Shown: positions 1 through 9,900 of the stretch, in pieces
How the letters are laid out: every line of letters starts with the position of its first letter
Position numbering within the stretch: the first letter of the stretch is position 1
Assembly: GCA_904066235.2 (NCBI GenBank)
Contig: CAJFCV020000003.1
Coordinates: 11,222,001-11,286,000 of the forward strand
Length of the DNA stretch: 64,000 bases
Source of the DNA: Bursaphelenchus xylophilus
Lineage: Eukaryota; Nematoda; Chromadorea; Rhabditida; Aphelenchoididae
Direction: 5' to 3'
Notes under the pieces: generated by a model
Seen by the model: only the letters and a program-made list of their open reading frames with translations
Told to the model about the DNA's origin: nothing
Database searches by the model: none
Made by a program: the position numbers and the translations under genes

Positions 1-591
1 ATTTTTCACCGACCTTTCAGACCGCCCTACCCTCATTACATAGTAAAAGCCGGCGTTTACAAGGTTCCTTGCGTACTGGCTACGCACTTTGCCCAATTGT
101 TTTTGCTGTCCCTCAATTGAACTTTGGTTTCGAAAGTCCCTGAACGCTCCTTAACCTGCATTAATTTGAACGTAATTAAAGGAGATGTAATTTGCTTGTT
201 ACAAACTTCTTCCGGGAATGGGTTTTTTGGGGGAATTTTGTGATTTCTGGAATGGTGAAAGAAGGAAAAATGAGGACAAGTGTTCAATGTTCTTGAGGCA
301 TTTTTGGTCGATATTTCTTGTGAGCCTGGATTTTTAGTTTTTGGTCCTACCTAGCAATACGTACCATTCAGCGTTTTGAAGTAAAATTTTTTTGCCCTGT
401 AGCAGATATTGTAACTGCTTAAGGGACAAATGAACCGTTTATAATTGTTTACCCTGAGGCATTCTGCAAAAAATGAAAATGGTGTCTTGCATCATTTTTC
501 AAGGGCTTTCCAATGGTATATAACACTTGCCATTTGGTGAGGGTCAGTTTGTACACTTCCCTAGTAAAATTGGCCAAGTTTTTCAATTTCA
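1..591. other. Gene-free flank
   Basis: AT-rich sequence with no convincing exon or RNA gene. The open frames are short and look like chance. The right end borders a family B inverted-repeat element. Confidence 0.5.
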
Positions 592-1040
592 CAGGGGAAG
601 TACTACAAGTGCGACGCTCAGATTTTGATGAAACTTGGCACAAATTTAGAACAATTTTTTCTAAGATATATGCGAAAATCCTAGCTCGCGCTTTGCAGAA
701 ACAACCGAGATTTTTAGATCGAAAGTCGGCGAAAATTTAGGACTTTTTGCCGGATCTCGGCACGAAAAGTTTCATGCCTATTTCAACTGTAAAGGATAAT
801 GTTTTTACAAAAAATCAAATTTTTCCGCGCGAAGCTGCCAAAGTTATGGCCAAAAAGCGGTTTTCTCTCTGACCGCTCTCCACGTTTAGCGTGCTCTGTC
901 GGCGGCAAAAATCGTTCGATATCTTGGCGGCGCCCGCAAAGCGCGAGCTAAAACTTTCAGGAATTGATTTTTAGTCGATACCCGACGTGTGTGCAAAATT
1001 TAAAGAAAATCTGAGCGTCGCACTTAGAGTACTTCCCCTG
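592..1040. mobile_element. Family B inverted-repeat element (MITE), complete
   Basis: Both ends are CAGGGGAAGTACT...AGTACTTCCCCTG, and the next internal block (AAGTGCGACGCTCAGATTTT) recurs inverted at the right end, so the element is a long imperfect palindrome of about 450 bp. It is flanked on both sides by TCA, a 3-bp target duplication. No transposase is encoded, so it is non-autonomous. Confidence 0.85.
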
Positions 1041-2269
1041 TCAGAAAATTTTTTATTAGGATGATTTTTTAAATGAATAACATGCTGTAGAACAAATTAC
1101 AAGGGAAGAAAAAGAAGGTTTTACATACTACTTACATTATTTGAATCAACTTTCGTCCTATTCTCTCTTCTGCTTGTCCTACTTTATTTGGCCTTTTCGA
1201 AATGCCCCCTTTGTTGCACTTGAATTTCGAAAAATCGCGGAAATTTGGACCGCTTCCAACCCGCCATTACTCATAAATATGAGATTGTGTTACTCATAAA
1301 TATGAGATTATGTTGACTACAAAAGCTGTCGCATTTTTTGTCTCCACCCTCTGGGCGGACAAAAGGCCGTCTTTCATAACTCGAACGTTCCCAGAAGTGT
1401 GGAGGTTAGGCTTCAATACTGCTCCATTGATGGCCATTGCCTCAGAGAAGGGTATTATTTTTCGTTCGTCAATGAGAATACGGAAGTTTAAAGAGATTTT
1501 TTGTTGGGGGAAACCCGACTTTCTTGTTGAATGACGAGGGCTTTTTGCAGTTTTTTTTTAGAAGGAACCCGGTTTTATTGATGATTTCAAGGGAATTTGA
1601 GGAATTTTGGAAAGTGGACAGGCCCTAAAAATTCTGAAAATTTCTAACAGATTTTGTGTAAAATACGGTTATCTCAGGAATCGTTGAATGTTAAAAAAAA
1701 GATTTAACAAGACGAATTCAAAAGGGAAAGTTTTCACAGTACGGCAACATCTTCGTCAATTTTTCCGTACATATTGCATTTTCTACGGTAGCACTTCTGA
1801 CGAGACTTGTTTTTTTCGCATTTTACCTCACAAACTTTTTTCTCTCATAGCTCAAACCCAAACAAAGTCACCGGTTTGCAAAAAAAACGCTGACTTTTTT
1901 GCTGCGTGTTTTGCAAAGAAAAAAAACTTTGTGTTTTCTAAATTTACACTCTCTCCGAAATCCAACTCTCAGCGTGTTGTGACTTCTAGCTCAATGTTTT
2001 CTCGACATTTCACAGCTGAACGCGCCGCTCCGTCTGATGACGCATTCGGGGGCGCTGGAAATTGTAAATCTAATTTTTCATAAAAACCGTTTTATAGTTG
2101 CTGGAATTCTCCGGTTTGTAGCGCAGCTGATGTCTTGTGTTTGGAGGGAGAAGTGTTGTTTATGGCTATTTAAGGACGTGAAAATGAGATTACCGGGCAA
2201 TTAGATGCATATAATAATACCAGGAAAAAAGGAAAGGTGCAATTCTCAAACTTTTCTACATTTACATGG
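1041..2269. other. Gene-free, AT-rich stretch
   Basis: I see no supported gene. A 131-codon open frame at 1688-2083 is rich in Lys/Phe/Ser from poly-A/T and has no recognisable domain or exon partners. A short word, ACTCATAAATATGAGATT, is repeated near 1270-1310. Confidence 0.45.
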
Positions 2270-2610
2270 TGTCACGACTTCGCGTGCGGATTTGCATATT
2301 CCCACGGAATGACCGACGAATTGGTATAAAAGGAAGAGAAATCGCCAATTATGATTGTATTTATTTTTGTGTTTGTTTTTCCCGGTTGGATGTTGGAATA
2401 AATTGTATTGTCTATTTGATTGGTCTATGGTCAGCTCTGGTGAAGTTGTTTCCTCAAGTATTGTGAGTTCATTTGTGAAGTTGTTGCCTAGGGCATAATT
2501 AGTTGTATTGTCGCTTGTTTCTGTTGTCGTTGTATTCGCATAGGGCTAGGGATCTTAGGTAGAACTAGATTAGGGACCCTTATTACTTGACCTATACCAA
2601 GGTCTTGACA
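2270..2610 (+). mobile_element. Solo LTR of a retrotransposon, copy 1
   Basis: Starts TGTCACGA and ends TCTTGACA, flanked by a perfect 4-bp duplication, ATGG (2266-2269 and 2611-2614). It carries a TATA box (TATAAAAG, 2325-2332) and AATAAA (2397-2402), the usual order in an LTR (U3, R, U5). A second copy lies at 51949-52312. No gag-pol sequence is nearby, so it is a solo LTR. The 4-bp target duplication fits LTR retrotransposons; the superfamily cannot be told from an LTR alone. Confidence 0.88.
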
Positions 2611-3135
2611 ATGGGAAGTGCCTCAAGTGCGACGCGCAGCCTATAAATATAGACTTCGTTTTTGGAACATCTATTTTTAAGCGTCTATGAAATAACAAGA
2701 TCCGTGCAAAAACACTTTAAAAATCTTGTCTATAAAATAACAAGAATTTTAAAGTGCAAGCTGAGGTCGCCACGCCGTTTTAGAGTAGGAGAATTTTTGC
2801 CCCGAAAAGCAGTCTTTTTTCAAAAAGTAGGAATCACGGCCAAATTTTTTAACGGATAGCCAAAAATCTGGATTAGCGAGCCAGAGTAATGTTTCCCCTA
2901 AAATCAATTTTGTCCCCAAGAAACTGACAAAAATAGGGCTAAAAAGTGTTTTTCTCCTCTGACCGCTCTCCGCATTTCCCGTTCTCTCTCGTCGACAAAG
3001 ATCGTTGAATGTCTTGGTTGTGTTTGCAAAGCGAGAACTAAGGTTTCCAGAAATTGGTATGTGGCCCACATCCGATTTGTAAGCAAAATTAAAAGAAAAT
3101 CTGAGCGTCGCACTTCAGACACCCTCCATGTAATC
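2611..3135. mobile_element. Family B element, left TIR abutted by solo LTR
   Basis: Begins GGGAAGTGCCTCAAGTGCGACGC and ends with the inverted counterpart GCGTCGCACTTCAGA. The interior holds the family landmarks: a TTTGCAAAGCGAGAACTAA block and a GACCGCTCTCCGC block. The LTR at 2270-2610 is directly upstream; its target duplication consumes the outermost bases. Confidence 0.7.
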
Positions 3136-4051
3136 TGTCTGTCGGGAAAATAATGAGCTGACTGATAAAATATTTCCGAGATTTTATGGATATTACTGTA
3201 CCTACAAGTCATTTAGGCACCATTTCGCCCAAAAACTATGGAAAAGTCATCAATTTTACTTATGTACGCCGATTACTGTAGTTTTAATCGATAAATCATT
3301 TTTTGGAAAGAGAAAATTTATATTGCATCCCCAAATTGCAATGCTTGCAAAATTTTATCATTTTTTCCTCCGTTACCATAAACCACGCATTCCAGGGAAT
3401 TCCGGCTTCTCCCATTTCCATTAGTCCAACAAATGTCCCAACGTTTTATTCGGCTATAAAACTAAGTAAACTTTACAAAGTTTATGCGACAAACAAAAGC
3501 CGAAACTTTTAGTGGATGGCTCGAGTTCAAAAAGTTTTATTTTTACTGTAAGACGTCACTAGTAAAAGGACTGCCGCATTTTTATTTCGGCCCATTTATT
3601 GGCAGTCTTGTTTCTTATTCATAAAATTCCAAAAACCAACGAGATTTTTGGAGATTTTGAGAGATTGCGTTTCATTTGACTGACACTTTTTGAGAGAAAA
3701 ACGTTTAAAGTTGCAGATTTGAACAGGAGATTTGGTTGAAAAGCCAATTTTATTTTGGATGTTTGAACTCAGTTGTTCATAATGAAGATGTTTAAAGTTT
3801 GGTGCTTTTTTTTATTAAACATGGCACAAATATAGATTGAGCTTTTGTGAAACATATGTGAGACTTCTAGCTCGCGCTTTGCAAAAATCACCGAGATTTT
3901 AGGCCTACAAAAGCGGTGCAAAATAACATCAACATCGGAATGCTGTACATCAGGAAAGGGCTCCACGTAGGTGTGGAATATGTTTTTACATGAGTTGTGG
4001 AAGGGCCTAAAATCTGAAATTTACGTTATATCAAATTTTAGGACAGGCTTA
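3136..4051. other. Gene-free stretch with a family B fragment
   Basis: No exon is supported. A piece of family B (AGCTCGCGCTTTGCAAAAA, near 3868) is present. The rest is AT-rich and unassigned. Confidence 0.45.
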
Positions 4052-4110
4052 CAAGGGAAGTCCTCCAAGTGAGGCGCTCAGATTTTTACGAAACTTGGCA
4101 CAAATTTAGA

Positions 4111-4264
4111 TCAGTCTGTCGGGAAAATAACGGCGGATCGTCGCATCAAAATGTCTCGCCTCACCGCTGTCGCGCGCCAAATCTCCAGCTTCGGCAGCCA
4201 TCGCAAAGCGATGATGGGCGATTCCGAGGCCCGACGATCCTCCGTTATTTTCCCGACAGACTGA
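4111..4264. mobile_element. Family A inverted-repeat element (A1), nested in B
   Basis: Ends TCAGTCTGTCGGGAAAATAA and the inverted counterpart TTATTTTCCCGACAGACTGA. Internally the variant GGCGGATCG is mirrored by CGATCCTCC, so this copy belongs to a subfamily distinct from the common GAGC...GCTC type. Confidence 0.8.
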
Positions 4265-4398
4265 TAGCTTGCGCTTTGAAGAAACGACCGAGGTTTTTAC
4301 TTCGAAAGTAAAAATGTGACTGTTTTTATGTAAATTTTAGCATGAAAAGTTGCACGCCTATTTCTGCCGTAGAAGTTTCCACAAAAATTCAAATCGCG

Positions 4399-4542
4399 AA
4401 AGTGGCGTATCAGAAAGTGTGGCAAAATGCCTCCCTCTTCGACTAAAAACCTCCGCTTTGAAGAGAGATCTTGCTACATTTTTTGATGTTTCCCGGTTGC
4501 AAAATGGTACGTTTTTTGCCACTGGATCAGGTGCGCCACTGT
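4399..4542. mobile_element. Family C fragment nested in a B element
   Basis: Right half reads TGCAAAATGGTACGTTTTTT, then GCCACTGGATCAGG and a terminal CACTG before TA. The left half keeps GTGGCAAAATGCCTCCCTC but has lost the outer TIR. Confidence 0.65.
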
Positions 4543-4810
4543 AGCTCACGCTTCGCAAAAACGGCGAAGATTTTTAGTGAAAAGTGTCACGCCTATTTCT
4601 ACCGTAGAGAGTAATGTTTTCAAAAAAAAATCAAATTTTTCTTCTCGGAACTCTCAAAGATGCTCTAAAATTTTTATTTTTTCTTCGCTCTCCGCGTTTC
4701 ACGTGCTCTCTCGGCCGCGAAGATCGTTGAATTTCTAAGTGCACGTTTGATCTATGGTCAAAGTGCAATCCAATTTCGAAATTTAAAGACAATCGAAACA
4801 TACTTAAACA

Positions 4811-5233
4811 TGTAGACAACGACATCCTTTAGTATGTAATTTTGATCTCCTTTGCTCTCTTTTTCAAACACAATTTCCGTTACATCTCAGCCGCTTGTTG
4901 CCCTTTTATTTCTTTGTTAAAAGTTGGCGGAAAGAGTACGCGTTTCTGCAGTAATCAAATTCCACGTTTCGAGCCCGAATCCCGCAGCGAAACGTCGGGT
5001 CAGAAGCCGGACAAAAGCAGGGTTCAGATCTTCGCGGATTTTGTTTTCGGTTCGGCCTAAACAAATTACCGCCCCGGGCCATGGCGGTGGGTCGGGGGGT
5101 TTCTTAAACCGCCGGACATTGTTGTTTTTACGGTCCAAAGATGTGTCAAAGGGGTCATGAAGAGCAGGGGAATATGGATTTTTTGGCAGTTTTTTTGAAA
5201 TTGAAAAAAAAAGAAATTTTGTCTTTTTATGTA
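4811..5233. other. Gene-free stretch
   Basis: A locally GC-rich block at 4960-5110 has overlapping short open frames on both strands but no domain and no convincing exon structure. Confidence 0.4.
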
Positions 5234-5395
5234 TTAGTCTGTCGGGAAAATAATGAGCGCTCTGTCGCATGGAAAATCGCATCGCCGCAGAGAAAATGGA
5301 CTGTGTCACGGCAAAATCAAAATTTTCACTTTACCAACGCAGTTGGCGCAGCGACATTGTGCTCATTATTTTCGCGACAGACTGGTAGTAAATAC
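5234..5395. mobile_element. Family A element (A2)
   Basis: TIRs TTAGTCTGTCGGGAAAATAA and GCGACAGACTGG flanked by TA. Interior shows the common GAGCGCTCTGTCGCAT start and GTGCTCATTATT end. Confidence 0.8.
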
Positions 5396-5753
5396 CGTCA
5401 AAACCTTTGAGCAACGAATCGCAGGGGACTAAAAAATTGTTTGACATAAAAAATTGTTGATAGATGTTGTTATATCGAGGTTTATTTTTCTCCGAAATTG
5501 ACCCCTGGAGCCTCTTAAATTGTCCGTTATAGAGAGGTTTTGTTGTATGAAACTTCGTTTTACTAAAAGTATATAAAAGTTCCTATAATTGTAGAGCCTT
5601 TAGTTAGCATTTTTGGAAAAGGATCGTCATAATTTTTATGTGACAAAAACAGGTGTTCAAGTTTTTTTTTGTTTTAATTTTTTAAAACAAAATTTTTATT
5701 TTATTTTTTTTTCTATTTCGAAATCGAGAATTGGCATTTTACAAAAGTACATA

Positions 5754-5908
5754 TCAGTCTGTCGGGAAAATAATGTGGATTTTTTACGCCTTCAACTCGT
5801 TCCTCATCGTTTTGCGACGGCTTGCCGCGGCTGGAAATTTGTGGCGGGACTGCGACAAGGCGAGAGATTGGGCTCTGGGAGATCCACATTATTTTCCCGA
5901 CAGACTGA
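5754..5908. mobile_element. Family A element (A3), GTGGATTT subfamily
   Basis: Perfect outer TIRs with TA target duplication. After ATAAT the sequence is GTGGATTTTT, mirrored by GATCCACATTAT at the other end, unlike the common GAGC/GCTC copies. Confidence 0.85.
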
Positions 5909-5994
5909 TAAAAAAATATTTTTCTCCCTCTCTCCTAATTTTCCACAATGTCTTGTCTGCCGTTAGGAGACTGAACCCCCCATGACCGAACCCC

Positions 5995-6338
5995 CCTGAC
6001 TGAACCCCCCCCCCCTGAGTAATTGAGGTACTACATATTAACGCTTGATAATACTATACAGTACAATTAAAAATTATGCATTCAGATGTTAATGCTGTTA
6101 GTTTGGTGCCCAGTACTGTTCAAACAATATGTTTTTAGCACTTGGTACTGTATAGTACTAAGTGGTACTATATAGCACGAGATAAAAATTAAGCTATAAC
6201 GCGTTAATGCCGTTGGTTTGAAGCCCAGTACTTATCAAAAAATGCGTTTTTAGCACTTGGTACTGTATAGTACTAAGCGGTACTATATAGCACGAGATGA
6301 AAATTAAGCCATAACGCGTTAAGGGGGGTTCGGTCAGG
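5995..6338. mobile_element. Inverted-repeat element with G/C-run ends and internal duplication
   Basis: The left end CCTGACTGAACCCCCC is the inverse of the right end GGGGGGTTCGGTCAGG. The interior is a tandem pair of about 120-bp units containing TAGCACTTGGTACTGTATAG and ATAACGCGTTAA. It is non-coding and I assign it to no known family. Confidence 0.65.
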
Positions 6339-6992
6339 CATTCCTTGTCTGCAAAGATCGTTGAATTTGATTTTTTTTGCGGGCTTGCAAAGAATGAGCT
6401 AAAAATTTCAGGAAATGATGTTTGATATGTGTATGCATACACATATCAAGCAGCAATTCAACCCGCAAAATTTACATTTTCTTTCAAAAATTTTTTTTCT
6501 TCAAAAATTATGCCGTCTTATGACCCGCTCTACTTCATCAAACGTCTTCATTTACCCTTTCTGCCCACTCAATTTCCACTTTTCATTTTTTACCTTGAAT
6601 GAGACTTTCAATCCTACCTAAACGACCAACTTTTGGCCTTCATAGACAAATTTTATTTTGGATATTTAACAAGGAAAAAAAGATTCAATTATTTTCAAAA
6701 TTCAGCCTCCAAGACATTCAAGAAGTTTATTAAAAATTCATTTTTCCCCGTTAGAAGGGAAGGTGTGAATTTCTAATTCGATTTTTTCACCATTTATTTT
6801 TGGCATTTCAACTAAAACATGACTTCATTGGGAGTCGAAAAAAGTTTTGCGAAATTCCCGTGTTTTCATTGTCGGTTTCCCAAGTATTATTTGCCTAATT
6901 GCAGTTCACCATAGAGTCACCGGAACACCGAGAGAAGCCACCGTAATCGCGCCCGGTTATGGAGAAAATCGAGAGGCGGCGGCCCGGCTGAG
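6339..6992. other. 5' flank of the acetylcholine receptor gene
   Basis: Holds a family B fragment (6340-6420), then AT-rich sequence. The last 100 bases before the start codon are GC-rich (GAGAGGCGGCGGCCCGGC) and probably form the 5' UTR or proximal promoter. No TATA box is clear. Confidence 0.4.
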
Positions 6993-9900
6993 ATGGTTCG
7001 CGCGGTCCCGATTTGGGCCATCTGCCTTCTGCAGTTGATCGGTAAGAGTGAACAGAGTCGTTGCGGCAGAACTGTTCTGAACTCTCCCCCTTTTCTGAAC
7101 TCTCCCCCTTTTCTGGACTCTCCCCCTTTTCTGAACTCTCCCCCTTCTCTGAACTCTCCCCCTTTTCTGAACTCTCCCCCAATCTGAACTCTTCCCTTTT
7201 CTGAACCTTCCCCCAATCTGAACTCTTCCCTTATCAGAACTCTCCCCCAATCTGAACTCTCCCCCTTTTTGAATACTCCCCTTTGAATGAACCCTCCTCC
7301 TTTTTGAATACTCGAGTGAAAAAGTGCACTCCCCCTAATTTTGAAAATTGAAAAAATGAGGTGTGACATGTTATACGATGAAAAGATTTTTTCAAATTGA
7401 AAAAATGAGGTGTGACATGTTATACGATGAAAAGTTTTTTTCAAATTGAGAAAAATGAGGTGTGACATGTTATACGATGAAAACATTTTTTCAAATTGAG
7501 AAAATGAGGTGTGACATGTTATACGATGAAAAGATTTTTTCAAATTGAGAAAATGAGCTGTGACATGTTATACGATGAAAAGATTTTTTCAAATTGAGAA
7601 AATGAGGTGTGACATGTTATACGATGAAAAGATTTTTTCAAATTGAGAAAATGAGGTGTGACATGTTATACGATGAAAAGATTTTTTCAAATTGAGAAAA
7701 ATGAGGTGTGACATGTTATACGATGAAAAGTTTTTTTTCAAATTGAGAAAAATGAGGTGTGACATGTTATACGATGAAAAGTTTTTTTTTCAAATTGAGA
7801 AAAATGAGGTGTGGCATGTTATACGCTGGAAGTTTTTTTTCAAATTGAAAAATTAGGTGTGACATGTTATACGATGAAAAGTGTTTTTTTCAAATTGAGA
7901 AAAATTAGGTGTGACATGTTATACGCTGGAAGTTCTTTTCAAATTGAAAAATTAGGTGTGACATGTTATAGGATGAAAAGTTTTTTTCGAATTGAGAAAG
8001 ATTAAGCGTGACATGTTATACGATGAAAAGATTTTTTCAAATTGAAAAAATGAGGTGTGACATGTTATACGATGAAAAGTTTTTTTTCAAATTGAGAAAA
8101 ATGAGGTGTGACATGTTATACGATGAAAAGTTTTTTTCAAATTGAAAAAATGAGGTGTGACATGTTATACGATGAAAAGTTTTTTTTCAAATTGAGAAAA
8201 ATTAGGTGTGACATGTTATACGCTGGAAGTTTTTTTCAAATTGAAAAATTAGGTGTGACATGTTATAGGATGAAAAGTTTTTTTCGAACTGAGAAAAATG
8301 AAGTGTGACATGTTATACGATGAAAAGATTTTTTCAAATTGAAAAAATGAGGTGTGACATGTTATACGATGAAGTTGTTTTTCAAATTGAGAAAAATGAG
8401 GTGTGACATGCTATACGCTGGAATTTTTTTTTAAATTGAAAAATTAGTCTAGATATTATTGAAGTGAGTACCATGTAAAATACTTTTTAAATTTTGCGGC
8501 CCAGCCCCGGGCTTTGATTTTCAGGACCGGGCTGGCCCGCCTTTAAAGAAAATTCGGGGTTTTCGAGAAGCCTAAAAAGAATAGCGAATTTCGAGGAAAA
8601 TAACCCGAAAAATTCGTGAAAGATTACATCAAAAAACCAAAAAAAATGTGTTGTCTTCTTTTTCAAACAACATTTTTCGTACATTCTGTGCTTTTATAAT
8701 ATAATACATAGTACAAATTCAAAAAAAAAGTTAAAAAAAATTTGTCCGAAAAACCTCGGAAATCCACTTGAAGTTACATCGACTTCAAAACTTGGACCAC
8801 ACGGCCAAAAAAATCAAATACGGAAAAAACAATTTGCATAATTTGAATTGCAGGGTTCGTAAAAACAGATGACAACTTGGTCCGCCTTTATCGAACGCTC
8901 CTCCGGAATTACGAAAGTGAGGTCCGGCCGGCGCTAAACTACGTTCACCCGGTCAATGTCACCTTTTCCTTTGCGTTAATTCAGATCATTGATGTGGTAA
9001 GTGAAAAATTAAAAAAAAAATTTTTTTTGGGACAAAAAAATTTGAAAAATTTAAATTTTTTTTTGAATAAAATTTGAAAAAATCGAAAAATTAACACGAA
9101 TTTAAATTATTTTTTTCTAGGTTTTAGCTTGACGAATCCACATTACTTTCCCGACAGACTGATAGTCAATAAAACGCATGAAAAATCTTATTTTTTCAGC
9201 CTTATTTTTGCATGAGAGAGCAACTTTTTGACTAAAAAACAGCTTTTTTAGCGCGAAATTGGCAGAGATACCGCCAAAAAGTGTCGTTCTCTCTGTTTCC
9301 ACTCTCCGCATTTCGTGTGCTCTCTCGGCCACAAAGATCGTTGAATATCTCGGCCTGTTATGCAAAGGGCGAGCTAAAATTTCGAGGAATTGATATGTGT
9401 TCTAGGCCCAATATTTGAACGAAATTTAAGGATCATCAGAAAATTTCACTTTGAGAAATTCAAAAAAAAAAAATAAAAAAAAAAATAAAAATTCGTTTTT
9501 TGTTGTAAAATACGCCGTCTGCAACGCTTCCTAATAAATTTTCATTTTTTTCAACTTCAGGACGAGCGAAAAGAAATCATGACCACGAACGCGTGGATTC
9601 GACAGAGCTGGATCGACTACAAATTGATTTGGAACCCGTTGGAGTTTGACAATGTCACCACGATTCACATCCCCTTTGATCGCATCTGGAAGCCGGATAT
9701 CATGTGGGTTTAACAACAAAATACTTTACATTTACTTTTCTTTTATTTAGACTGTACAACAACGCCGCTCCCGCATATGACAAGTCGGTGATGTCGACGG
9801 ATGTGATTGTCAGTTTCGATGGGAACGTCTCGTGGACAATGGCGGGGATTTTTCAATCCAGTTGTGGGTAGGTTATCTAATACGTGACATACAGTGGCGG

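Larger units (their letters stand above)
4052..4810. mobile_element. Family B element carrying nested A and C elements
   Basis: The left end CAAGGGAAGTCCTCCAAGTG matches the B TIR. The body is interrupted by a family A palindrome (4111-4264) and by a family C remnant (4399-4542). The right end is degraded near 4800. The left breakpoint of A1 and its resumption at CTTGCGCTTTG do not restore B exactly, so some B sequence was lost. Confidence 0.6.

Noticed and set aside
1688..2083. 131-codon open frame
   Set aside because: Lys/Phe/Ser bias follows A/T composition; no start context, exon partner or domain.
7356..8447. Regularly spaced direct repeats that could suggest a CRISPR array
   Set aside because: There are no unique spacers; the units are head-to-tail copies within a eukaryotic intron.
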